Shown here: positions 44,659-55,560 of the stretch, piece by piece | Numbering within the stretch: the stretch's first letter is position 1 | Layout of the letters: the number at the start of each line of letters is the position of its first letter | Origin: Penium margaritaceum | Taxonomy: Eukaryota > Streptophyta > Zygnematophyceae > Desmidiales > Peniaceae | Reading direction: 5' to 3' | DNA length: 64,000 bases | NCBI GenBank assembly: GCA_023375785.1 | Contig: SZWC01000523.1 | Coordinates: 10,423 to 74,422, forward strand | Translations under genes and position numbers: made by a program | The notes under the pieces: model-generated | Databases searched by the model: none | What the model was told of the DNA's origin: nothing | What the model saw: the letters and a program-made list of their open reading frames with translations, nothing else

Positions 44659-45840
44659 AGGGTACGTGCAACGTAAGGGCAAGCACTACAAGGAGACGTT
44701 GACCTTTTTTACAAAGTTCACAAGCATGTGGGTGATCCTCGCAGTGGCAGCCAGGAACGACTTGGATCTTCACTAAATGAGCATGGAGAAAACCTTCCTC
44801 GATGGCATCACCAACAAAGAAATTGATGCAGAGGTAGGAGACGGGATGGAGGCATTGCAGGGCAAGGAGTGCAAGCTGCGGAAGTCCTTGTGCTGGCTAA
44901 AACAATCACCCCGGTACTGGTACCAGCATATAGGCAGCTTTATGGCACAGGTCAAATGAAAATGCTGTGAGCCCGATCATAGCGTGTATGTGCGGTGCAG
45001 TAATCATCTCCATCAATCCGTTGCACTCCACATGGAGGAATCGATCCTGTACACTCCCGATCTGTCGAGCCTACAGGATCTGAATGAGCAGCTGAGTAGC
45101 AGGTTCCAGATGTCAAACCTTGGGAAGTTAGAGAACTAACTCAGATGGCGCACATGCTTGAGATTGGACTGGCCAATGTATGGCCAAGGTGCTGAAGCAG
45201 CATGACATGAAGGTCAAGGTGCTGAAGCAGCATGACATGAAGGACTGCAAACTAGTCGGCAGTCATGTGTCCACAACCTGTGAACTGAGCACGGCATTGG
45301 CACCAAAAACAAAAGAAGAGCGGGAGGACATGACAGAGTTCCCAAACCAATCAGTAGTGGGCAGCCTCATGTACGCTATGGTGGCAACTTGACCGGACCC
45401 GGCCCACAAAGTGGGCCAAGTGAACGTATATGTGGCTGATCCAGGGTCACTGCACTTCAAGGCAGTCAAGCATATCCTCCGGTACCTGCAGAGAACGCAT
45501 CACGTGTACCTGAGGTCCGACGGCAAGGGACGGTCTGACACTTTGTTCCTGGTCTGTCACATGGATGCAGACTACACCGACAATGTGGACAACCGGAAGT
45601 CCACCTCTAGCTAGTTTTTCTTCCTCACTGATGCAAGGGAATTTTGGCACAGCATGGAGGAGGACTATGTTGCCACCTCCACAGTGGAGTCAGAGTAAAT
45701 CGTTTTGGCTGAAGCGGTCAAGGAGGCAGTGTGTCTTTGCAAGTTACCTGGTGGACCTAGGCGTATCACAGCAAGAGCCAATGGTGATGTAGGAGGATAG
45801 CCCCGAGGCATTCTTGCTGACCAACAATCCAAAAAATAAG
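44659..45840 (+). pseudogene. Element E reverse transcriptase and RNase H
   Basis: Readable pieces in order are KHYKETLTFFTKFTS, MSMEKTFLDGI (normally MDVKTAFLNG; the catalytic Asp is lost), LCWLKQSPRYWYQ, a destroyed active site (HMEESIL for YVDDLIL), TCELSTALAPKTKEERED, SLMYAMVAT, HILRYLQRTHH, CHMDADYTDNVDNRKSTSS and ATSTVESE. A 30-bp in-frame tandem duplication (VLKQHDMK twice) is at 45185-45244. Many stops; long dead. Confidence 0.85.
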
Positions 45841-46071
45841 TTAACGTGTGTTACCACTGTGCATGAGACATGGTGGTGGTGCACAGGTAGTGCTGCACCA
45901 TTGCAGCAAGAACCACATGAATCCGGATTGTATGACAAAAGGAATTATCGCGGATTGACATGTCATGAGCGTGGCCGGATTGGAGAAGACCTGGAAGGGC
46001 CTGTTGTGAAGGGCTGGAGGACACAGTGGAAGATGAGTGAGAGCCTTCAAGAGCAACGGGCATGGGAGCTA

Positions 46072-46081
46072 CAAGGGGGAT
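46072..46081 (+). other. Element E polypurine tract
   Basis: CAAGGGGGAT precedes sequence aligned with the LTR start, in the same position as B's GCAAGGGGGAGAT. Confidence 0.7.
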
Positions 46082-46668
46082 AATTTTGTGCATTTCCTCT
46101 CTGCATCCCTGGGTGCAGTGTCGGGAGGCACAAAAGAGGAGAAAATCCTTGCCTTCTGCTACAGTGGATCATAGATTTCTCAAACTCTAGATTTCATGGA
46201 TATTCCTGAAATCTGACGAGTAATTAAATCTGATGTGAATTGAACCATCAATTACGTATTCAGGAAGTCACCGGCTCACAAAATTGGGGTGTGCACAACG
46301 GCTCGAGGACTTGGCCAAAACTTGCCAAGGAAAAGATCCACCAGACGTGAGTAACAACGTCTATCAAGGGAAAAGATCCATCGGATGAATGCTCAGTCAT
46401 GCGGCGGATTTTCTCTCCGGATTCAGTAGTTCAGGTTGTTAGTGGGAGATTAACTTGAATTCCTTGAAGTCCCGGGTCCCAAAAGTGCAGATCGTTACTA
46501 AGGAACTTGGTCAAAGTCCTGACAAAAGGTCTGCAGGCAGGTTTCGAATCCCGTCAAGCCCCATCATCAAAATCGATGAACAACTCATCAAAACACACCC
46601 CAAAAGCACAGTGAGCAACTCCATGACGTGTAGGGATAGCTACACCTTTAACAATGCATTTTGATGGA
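46082..46668 (+). mobile_element. Element E 3' LTR, truncated
   Basis: It aligns from the start of the 5' LTR (AATTTTG.GC.TTTCCTC...GCATCCC) to the TTTTGATGGATTCC segment, about 590 bp. The terminal TGTTG is mutated and the right half of the LTR is missing. Confidence 0.75.
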
Positions 46669-47410
46669 TTCCAATGAGGACTCCATGCTACTCCAGTCAG
46701 CTGCCTCCAACTGCTGGCAATGTGAATGACAGTGGCTACTGCCAATGGATCTGGCTGTGCATTGGTGCCTCGTGCAAGGCTCCCTGAGGGGAAAATGGGC
46801 ACCGTGCATGTCACCATGGTGGGAAATTCACTAAAAAATGCAGTGCCTGCTGTCTTCAGTGTCTGCTCTGACCTGCCACAACTGGGGTCAACCGGGGCAC
46901 GGTTGGTACACATGCCCCTAATCCACCAATGAGTCCCATGTTGTTGCCGCCATGTGCAACGAGTGCCAGTAATGCCTTGGCACCACCGCTATCACTAGTG
47001 TCTCTTCTGATGTTGCTCCCTCTACTTAGCTGGTAGCTTCTTCCTCCTCTGCAGATGTAGTGACCATCGTGACAGGATCCCCATATCCACTTCCATCTTA
47101 CTCTCATGTCTCGCCGGATGCTCCGTGGACTCTTCCCATGGTGTAGACTCCTCCAGTGTTGTTGGAAAACCACACCTCGATGGCTCCTTTTGGAATGACC
47201 ATGTCACAATACCTCCCATCCCTTGGGTCCTCATCCCATTAGTACCAGGTGGAGTAGTTCATCATGCAATATCGCAGCCTCCCATCTCATTGGCCCTAGG
47301 GAAGAATGAGTTGAATGTCTGCCAGTGGAAAGGCCACAAAAGAAAAATTGACTTAGACTTTCCTTCACGGTGATATTCTCGAGGATCACCGCTGCAATCG
47401 ACAGGTTCAC
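46669..47410. other. No confident gene; possible LINE 3' region
   Basis: Minus-strand frames (46554-46913, 46856-47173) are open but unrecognised. They lie downstream of the minus-strand RT remnant and could be its C-terminal domain or 3' UTR. No poly-A tail signature (T-run on the plus strand) was found. Confidence 0.25.
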
Positions 47411-47419
47411 CACCTAGAC

Positions 47420-48733
47420 GGGGGCATTAAATGCTTGAGATGTTTATAGCCTGTGTTTTGTGTACACCCACAAGATGCTGAACACAGCCTGGGCATCCGC
47501 CATAACCACAAAAATCTCCAAGGTTTCCTCCACCTCATGTACCGCCACATCGAGTTGCACGCGGCAGAACTCCTCTCTCTCGATCGGACTCCCCAATACC
47601 ACCATCCTTTCCTCTGCCCCTGGGATCCCCGCAATGCCCCCCGGCACCTGCTCCACGCCCTCCAGTAGCTATCCCCGCAATGCCCCCTGGCATTTGTGGG
47701 GCTGAACCTCAATGCCCAATGCCGCTGACCCCGTCTGTAGTGCTACGAAGGCCACCTTCAACTCCTGCGCCGGACCCAACATGTATGTGTCGTCCAACTA
47801 CGCCAGCACCCATCCCGTCCCTCCCATCACTGCCTATGCAGCCTCGACTGCATCCTACTACACCAACACATAGAGAAAAGAACTGGTGGGGTCTTCCCGT
47901 TCAACCCCCTCTCTAACCAAAGTACATACAGCTGAGCCCATCCTTGGACGTATAGGTCAGGAGGCTGGTCATAAAAGAGTGCCAGTGCTGGGATCAGCTG
48001 CTTGAAGCCCCTTGCTTGCACTGCCTAAAAGATGGCCGCTCTTTTGACCAAGTTTTATGCGTTCTTCATGTCGATACTCTAAAGACCCTACTCCGCCTGC
48101 TAGTCCACCTGATTCAGGTCGACACTCCCACTGCCTGTTGCATCGGCGCCAATGCCAGCTCAATCTCACCTCTCCCTGCACTAGCCATCCATCTGCACAA
48201 CAAACGAGGATTCGCCTCCCCCACTGCGATCGGTCGTGACCCCCCATTAGGCTTTGCCAGGGCAATAATCCTGCTTTCTGCCAAGAAACCACGAGCAGTA
48301 AGATAGAGCCTTCCTTCACATAAAGAAGCTAGTAGCTGTGCCAATAGCCTGTGAGTTGCTTTTCCCCCACCACCACTTGACGTAGGTGTTCCAGAATCAA
48401 CCCCGACGGCCCTGCTGCCGTACCTTTGTTGCTGTCCAACAGCATGCTCCATACTCCGTCTACATCTAGGAACCCCACTGGAGCCGGTCGCCACATCTCT
48501 TGTACCCATGCTGGTTTAAATGGCTCCTTTTTAACATGCTTTTCCTGCAGTTGCGTGAACACCTCCGGTCCAGGCGATGCCAATGAGGTACTGTGCAAGG
48601 CATCGCATGCCTTGGACGTGTTTCCTGGGTGGAACTTGGTCACCGCCCTTTGCAGCCGCTGCTCCCTCACCTCCTCCTCCCTATTGTGAAAACAGCAGTG
48701 GTGGTGGGCATCTTGCATGGTGAGTGGGTGCAA
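47420..48733 (-). pseudogene. Non-LTR (LINE-type) reverse transcriptase remnant
   Basis: Across frames on the minus strand: KGTAAGPSGLILEHL (the PGPSGLxxEHL motif before RT), ESRIIALAKPNGGSRPIAVGE (about 48213-48260), SIDMKNA, FYDQPPDLYVQG, PPVLFS and then LA*LDDTYMLGP at about 47776-47806. The last is the catalytic box (A/Y)YLDD with the Tyr codon changed to TAG (47798-47800); the two Asp codons are 47789-47794. HKCQGALRG and VVLGSPIERE follow. This RT type, with RPIAVGE and YLDD, occurs in non-LTR elements of algae and other protists. About six frame changes and stops make it dead. The N-terminal part probably lies in the repeated segment to the right. Confidence 0.8.
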
Positions 48734-49039
48734 CGGCTTCTCTATAGAGCTCCTCCCACTCCCCTTGTAAGAACCGGGAGGCCAGGAATCTCACCCAGTC
48801 AGCATCTATGCCATGCCTATGTTGGGGCCGCGTCCTAAAGGATCAGGCTTGGCATTGCTTGTGCAAGAAGAGGACCTGTGCCGTCCATGGAGTGGGAGGT
48901 GCATGACACCAAGGGTACTGTAACCACTGCCCGGACTAAATCTAATGTGCCTGCTAGAATTTGTAAGTAGGAAAAGGGGGGAGGACCTCCAAACCATATA
49001 GCCGTCCCCACTCTAACCCCTCTACCCATCATCACAAGC

Positions 49040-52000
49040 GCTCCCAGCAGTGGCCGTTCTTGTACTTCCCACCCCTGCCCTCTGCCGACAGCTGCTGCTG
49101 CTCGCATCTCGTTGTGGCATCCTGTCGTTTACCCCTTCCTCCTCTCTGAGTACCCCCTAGAGCCACGTCCATCCGTCTCATTCCTCTCCCCTCTGTGGTT
49201 CCTCCCTGGGCTCCACCAATGGTTGCTCCAGCCGCATCTGCCACCACCCCTCTGACTTGGGGATGATTTCCTATGGTCTCATTGTCCCGTTATCCGGCCA
49301 ATGCTGCACCTCTGCCACCGATCCCTGGTCCCACGACCTCCCTCTGTTGTCACTGTCCGCTACCTCTGAATGCCATCCGACCCTGCCCCGGTCCTCAGCC
49401 CAGTCTCCCATCTGCACCCACCATCTCTCTATCCCTCTGGCTGCCCCCACTCAAACCTGTCTGTGAGCTCCTATCCACCCCTCCCAGGCCCGGTGATCCC
49501 ATGTGTCCCCCCTGATTCCTTGGACCCCACTCGTCTGTGATCCACCCGCTCCACCCTCACTTATGTGAATTCCCTCTCCTTGCCCCTGGCCCTCCGCTCT
49601 CACCGCTCTCCCCTCTCCTCCCATCTCTGGTGGTGTCAGCAAAAAGGCTGGCAAAGAAACTGTCCTGCTGCCATGTTTGCCATATCCCCCTCCCTCTCCA
49701 GGGCCTCGAGTTCACGGTCGGGGCCAATCCCCAACCGTTGCCCCATCGGTACTTCCTACCCTCCAGCAGGCATCATCCTCCACCTGCTTGATCCCCAGTT
49801 GGCTCCTCCCTTGACAGATCTCCCTGTGAAGTTGACTCTCCCTCCTTGTTCAGCTCCCTCTCACGCTGGACTCGCTCCAGCAGAGTGTAATGGCTTCGAA
49901 CTCGCTGAATCCACCGTGCATCTTGTTGTGCCGCTCGCCTCTCCCAAATGCGTCAAAGATCAACCTGCCATCCCTGCACCCCTAGGACCTACTCCAGATC
50001 TGCCAAACCTGCACCTAGTTCCCGTCGCCCTTCTAGCCACTCTCGACGCTCGATGGTGTACTCGCTCTTGTCTCCACTCCTGATGTTTCCCCACATGTGG
50101 TCTGTTGCCTCTGTTATTCCTGTACCCCCAGCTTGGATCCGATGTTGAACCCCATGGAGCAGCGACATCAAGCACCAGCCCCTATGCCGGTAGCCCCAGT
50201 GTCTAATTATCGACCACTTTCTCTTGCCAACAAAACCCGCATCCCATCCATGGGCACCACCACGGTGGGTCCCATTGTGGGATGGTCTTCCTACTCCATC
50301 TGTTCTGTGCTCACTCGGCGCCATCACCGACTCTCCTTGAAATGCTCATAGCCTTCCAATCTTCGGCTTGGTGGTTGATCCTGCACCCATGTGTGTCCAG
50401 CGTCAGCTCCGCCTACGTTCTCCCCCAAGGCTGACCATGACTCATCCCAGCGGGTCCACGGCCTGTCCATCATCCGAGTGTAACCTGTGCCACCACCCCC
50501 ACCCCCATCTTGCTCTGGTGGATGTGCCCCCCTCCTATTGAGGCACCCTTCCCTGATGTACCCACCGGCATTCGGTCTGTCATGCCATCACTGCCCCCCT
50601 CTCTCACCGGATGTCTCCACTCCCTCTCTGGCACTCGAGACCTTGACCTCTATAGCCTTCTGTCGTCTGCATCGTCTCCTTGCTCCCATCTTCATACGCT
50701 TCCTACCCGTCCCTGCCGGCCTGGTCTTCATGTCAGACCTGCGAGCCCCGCCTGCTGTCCACGGCACTATGGCTAGCATTGGCCATGCATCCCCCTTTGG
50801 TGGGTGTATCCCTTTGTTGTCTCCAGCCTGCATCTCCTGTTGGCCTCTTCTCCTTCCTTCTCCTCCTCCTCCTTCTACTCTCCACCTTGTGCCTATTTTC
50901 CCTCTCCCCTCCATCTCCTCCCGTTCTCCCAATCCTTGTCATCTCCTCCCGCTCCTGATTCGCCTGCTCCGGCCGCACTCCCTCCGCTCCTGCCACTCCC
51001 CTGAGCACTATGATTACCAGCATCGGAGACTTCCTCTCTTGTTTCCTCCCCTCTATCTCCTCCCTCCCCACCCTCTCTCCCCTTGTGTACTCCAACACCG
51101 TTGTTCGCCTGTCCCATCTCCTCTGCTTCCTCCTGCATCTCCTCGTCCTCTCTTTGGGGCCATGGCTGTCCCTTGATCCACCCCACTGTCTCCACCAGCC
51201 AACGCATGATAATTTGCTCTTAATCTCTCTCTAGTATTGCCCACGGAAGCGTCAAAGCTCCTGCAACCTCCCCCAAACCTCCCTGCTGCTGTTCCACCAC
51301 TCCTTAAGTCACCTCACACATAGCCACACACCTCCTCACCACCTCCAGTTGTTCTAGGTTGTCTATGTGATGTGTTTCAAAGTGGCTCCCAACAACCTCG
51401 TCATGCCGGAGGAATAATCCATGGATCCTGTCCCTAGAGTCCTCTTCAATCGTCCCACACGCCGCAACCACCTGCTGGTGTAGATTCCAGACCAAGTCAC
51501 CCCGGTTCAGGTGATCACCGCACTCCCTGTCAGAAACCGGCCCCCGGGTGGAGGCAGTTCCAACGTGCCCCAGAGGATCTGCACTTGGTGTTCACGGCTT
51601 TCTGTTTTGGGCAGGTTCTGAGTCAAAGCGTGAGCTTTCTGGTCGCCTCACACTATGTTTCTGGGAGTGGAAGAGATTTGTGAGACAGTCACTTTTACGA
51701 AGGGAACAACGCAGTTTTGTATTAGTTTTTTAACATGAACATGATCTGAAAATTTGCAGAGCTAGTCATGAGCTCTCCAACACACTAAACCGTGAGCGAT
51801 TTGGATCACTGTAGCTCCCGCTACGTCAGCCGAAGCGCGACACCCCAAACCAGTCGCTCAGTCGGCGGCGCGCACCACGTCGCCCGCCGAGGTGCCCTCA
51901 CACATCAAGGACCCATAAAAATGCCGTTCCGGAGGCGCAGATGTCCCTACATATAGTGGCGGTGACCCTCGTGAGTTTGGGGTCTGTTTTGAAGTGTTAA

Positions 52001-53300
52001 TCATCGATTTTGGTGATGGATATTGATGTGGTTCGAAACCTGTCCGCGGACCTGCAGTTAAAATTTTGATTGTTCCTGAGTAACAAACTAGACTACTGAG
52101 TTTCGGACTCCGAGCCAGGATTTTGGCTAAGTCCCTCAGTAACAAACTGCATTATTGATATCCGACGAATCATCCACCGGACGCCTCGGCAGCCTTCCGA
52201 AGAAAAATCCCCAGATGAAATTTTGTTACTCGGTCCGGTCGATTATTCACCGGCAGTCGAACCGCAGCCGACTCCCAGAGCCGCCACGCACATCCCAACT
52301 TTGGAAGCTCATATCTCACTCGTTACTTGTTTGATTCCGGTGAAACAACTTCCACCGGATTCAGCAACTTGTCACTTTCAGGGGCAATCCTCCATTTTAG
52401 GATCCGAGCAATCCTCAAGCCGCTCGATCCAACTGTGAGGATTTTCCTCTCAGTGGCGGCTCGCTGGCGCCTCCCGGCACCGTACTTGGGCATGCAGAGG
52501 GGCAAATCTTCAACACTCCCATCCCTCGTCAAAACATGGCAAACCCCCTGCCAGCTGTCCTATCATCGGTACCAACAGTTGTATCCTTTCTCTTCTCATC
52601 CTTCCTCCCTTGACCCCCATTGATCCTTGCGTTGTTGCTTCTTTCCATTCCTTCTTACATCCATCGACAAGAGTACGTCCTCTCTCCATCTGTGTAATTC
52701 CCCTCCCCCTTCCTTCCCTCTCTCTTTGTCTCCTCCCCTGGCTCCGTCTCCATCTCCATCTTCTATCCTACCTCCTCTCCACTGGCTGTGGGGCGAGTTC
52801 TTGTAGCTTTGTTTTCCTCCACTAACTGTTTATTACCCTTGGCCCCTCCCCCTCCAGCAGGTGTATCAGGATTCCTCTGGCCAGCCACTCCGTCGGAGGT
52901 CTTCCGTCCCTCTCACACTGCTTCTATTGCTCATTTTTCTCCTCTGTTACCCTTATCTCACTTGCCTCAGCTCGCGTAACATTCCGCTTCATAGTTTTCC
53001 AACTCTTGCACACCCCCTCTTCCACTGCCAATATCTATCCCTTCAAAAACCCCTTCCCCTTCTGTACTAGCATTGGGGCGGATCTCAATGCATTTGTCCT
53101 CCTTTGTGCTCTTGTCGCCTGCCCTGCACCCTCTCCCTCTATTTCTTGCTGTGGATGCCTCTGCTCCCCCTCTCCCTTCCTCGATGTGTCCTGCTGACGT
53201 GTGACCTGAACCTCTTGCTTTCTCACCTTTTCCTATTCCTCTGCTCAAACTGCTGCCTGTCACAGTCGCCACCATACAACCCCCACCTATGGTGATGGGT
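49040..53300 (-). repeat. Long C/T-rich segment, tandem copy 1 (interrupted by solo LTR)
   Basis: 49040-49490 aligns with 53320-53790, 49660-51515 with 55580-57540, and 52521-53050 with 57545-58060, so the order is the same in both copies. Without the 993-bp solo LTR insertion the unit is about 3.3 kb. The minus strand is G/A-rich with open frames rich in Gly, Glu and Arg that are paralogous between copies (50893-51207 and 56588-57067). As it lies immediately 5' of the LINE RT on that strand, it may be that element's N-terminal ORF region. No endonuclease motif was recognised. Confidence 0.7.
51528..52515 (-). mobile_element. Solo LTR of the D/E family
   Basis: 988 bp, in element sense TGTTGAAG...CTGACA, flanked by perfect CTCCC duplications (51523-51527, 52516-52520). 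It matches D's LTR at both ends and throughout, with the conserved 25-bp block at 51634-51658. The paralogous tandem copy at about 57520-57560 gives the empty site (TTCAGGTGAT...TCCCTCGTC.AAACATGG). Interior loss by LTR-LTR recombination is the standard explanation. Confidence 0.93.
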
Positions 53301-53321
53301 AAAGGCCCATCACCATAGGTG
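53284..53321. repeat. Perfect hairpin, 16-bp arms, 6-base loop, at tandem junction
   Basis: CACCTATGGTGATGGG at 53284-53299 and CCCATCACCATAGGTG at 53306-53321 are exact reverse complements. It marks the boundary where tandem copy 1 ends and copy 2 (GCTCCCAGCAGTG) begins. Confidence 0.9.
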
Positions 53322-53789
53322 CTCCCAGCAGTGACCACTCCTCTCCTCCTCGCCCCTCTGAGTACCCCTTGGAGGATTAATGCTGTTTTTTTCCTCTGCC
53401 TATGGAGTCCTGTCAATCACCTATCCCTCCTCTCTGAGTACCCCTTGGAGCCACGTCTGTCCATCTTGGCCCTCCTCTCCCCTCTGTGGTACCTCCGTGG
53501 GCTCCACCAGTGTGCGCCCCGGTCGCGTCAGTCACCGGCCCTCTCCCTCAGGATGACCACCCTGGTCTCTCTGGCCCGCTGTCCAGCCACTGCTGCACCT
53601 CTGCCACCGATCCCCGGTCCCACGACCTCCCTCTATCGTAGTTGTTTGTTGCCTGTGTCTGCCATCCAACCCTTTCCTGGCCCTCGGCTCCGTCTCCCAT
53701 CATCGCCCACTGTTTCTCTACCCCCCTGGCTAACCCCCACTCGAACCTGTTCATGGACACCCGTCCGTCCCTCCCGGGTCCGCTTATGG

Positions 53790-54045
53790 TTAATCACCCC
53801 AAATTCATACACTCGGCAATTGGTGTATCAAAAGATGTTTCCTTACATGCAAATATTTTTTAAAATCATCAACATTAATTCATGTAACTAGAGCCCAAAT
53901 ATACATTCATTGTCTGAGGTGTTAGTTATCATGGACTAAATGTACTAAGTCATAGTTTCTTTTAATAAGTCCATGTTCACTGATAGGTTCACTTCCCGAT
54001 ACACTTGTCAATTTATAGTTTCAGGGGTGAGGTGATCGGTCATAT
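53790..54045. other. AT-rich 255-bp insertion in tandem copy 2
   Basis: This AT-rich stretch has no counterpart in copy 1, where the flanks are contiguous near 49490. No coding content, clear terminal repeats or target duplication seen. Confidence 0.5.
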
Positions 54046-54159
54046 ATGGGCCCGCTGATCCTGTGTGTCCCCCCTGAGTCCTCTGGCCCCCTCTCATCTC
54101 TGATCCACCCGCTCCCCCCTCACCCGAGTGACCCCCTCCTGTCCTTGGCCTTCCGGGTT

Positions 54160-55560
54160 TTGGCTTCCACCAAATTCACACAACTGGAAATATTTGGAGG
54201 TCGAGGCTGGTGAGGCCAAGGAGCGGAGGGAGAACCTGCGCATGGTTGCAATGGTGGAGATGTCGGGGGCCATGAGGTGGAGGATGGGATATCCGGTTGT
54301 CGAAGGTGAGAGCCCCCGTAGAGGACTGTTATGTCCGGTGTGCAAGACCCCTATACGGCTGCTGAAGAAGTGGAAAGGAATGTGTGGGAAGCTGACGCAT
54401 AGATCCATGAAGGAGGTGTGGAGAACAGTGAGGGTGGTTCATAGAACGATAGGACCCTGTAGGGCGGTGCCCATACCACCCTGGGTGGTGGCACCAGCAG
54501 CTATGCCGTGCTGCCAAGAGGAGAGGAGAAGTAAATGACTGATAGGAGAACCTGAGAATGGACTCCCACGGTACCGAGATAAATCCCTGAGTACCCGGGT
54601 CTCGACCAAGAGGGTTAGAATGTAAGAGATAATTTCCAGAGGATTATAATGCATGAGAAAGTGCAAGAGATCGAATAGGTCATGAAAGAAATTTTCTTGC
54701 ATTCGGGTCACAACCTGGGAGGAAGAAGGGGTCTCCCGAGGTACTAGGACAAGACCTTGAGTACCCGGATCTCGACCAAAGTGGATTGGAGGAGAGTGGA
54801 GAAGACCAAGGTGAGAAAAAAACAAATGAATTTTAGAATAGAAATAGAGAGAAAAGGTGAGTAAGAAGAGAGGGAGAATGAGATGGATGAAATCCCAGAT
54901 TTAAGACTCCATGGGAACTACAACCTAGCTACACTCAAGCCACAACTCGCACTTGCACAATGGAGAAACTAGTATCTACATCGACCATGAAAGTATTTGG
55001 GTGCATGTCAATTTCTCTACATTTGATTCATGCTACTGTAATATTTTCACACATTCTATGAAATTTGCAACTCTTGACCTCTCAACGATATCCCAAATGG
55101 GGTGCAACCTATGCTATCTATGCATTGCAATCTCTTGCACTCTGACTGTGGCACCTCAACTACACGATACAACAAGAGTTCCATGTGTGTTAGTCACCTG
55201 CCGGGGTATGGGTAACGGCAGGGTCAAGAGGTCACATGTGTGCTTTTCAAAGTCATAACAAAAAAACCTCCAGGGTGACGCTCAACTCTAGTTAGTGCAA
55301 GGTTTCAATTGGTCAATCACATTTGGTCATGTGCAAGATCTTGTGGAACTTTTCAAGGTTAACAAGCGCTTGAGCATTTCCTTGGTGAACTTGCTTGATC
55401 GATTACGGGAAAGCAAATCCGGTTACAACAACAATTTTCCCAGGCTCTATTTGACAGATACTCTTCAATATCCACTTGATCACTGGTCAAGTGGATATTG
55501 AACAGTAGATGATATTTTGTTGTATCAGTTCCGGTGACCTCTGGTCTTGATACCATTCAC
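54160..55560. other. 1.4-kb insertion in tandem copy 2
   Basis: Absent from copy 1 (junction near 49620-49660). It contains two similar segments, around 54545-54605 and 54715-54780: GGTACYRGRAYAARWCCYTGAGTACCCGG-type words followed by TCTCGACCAA, spaced about 180 bp apart. Its right end carries a perfect hairpin. No domain is recognised in its open frames, the longest of which is 136 codons (54128-54538). Confidence 0.5.
55466..55500. repeat. Perfect hairpin, 14-bp arms, 7-base loop
   Basis: CAATATCCACTTGA at 55466-55479 and TCAAGTGGATATTG at 55487-55500 are exact reverse complements, about 60 bp from the right edge of the 1.4-kb insertion. Confidence 0.9.

Larger units (their letters stand above)
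39564..46668 (+). mobile_element. Element E: heavily decayed Ty1/Copia retrotransposon
   Basis: Plus-strand order is 5' LTR (TGTTGAAA...CTGACA), half-tRNA PBS, gag, knuckle, integrase, RT, RNase H, PPT and a truncated 3' LTR. Dozens of stops and shifts are present, and a 1.27-kb foreign segment replaces the linker and RT fingers. It is a close relative of D and a cousin of B. No target duplication can be confirmed because the 3' end is truncated near 46668. Confidence 0.88.

Noticed and set aside
50487-51176. 229-codon Pro/Leu/Ser-rich plus-strand frame
   Set aside because: It arises from C/T-rich composition; the other copy of the segment does not keep the frame open.
54128-54538. 136-codon plus-strand frame in the 1.4-kb insertion
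   Set aside because: Begins in copy 2 sequence and runs across the insertion border; no recognised domain.
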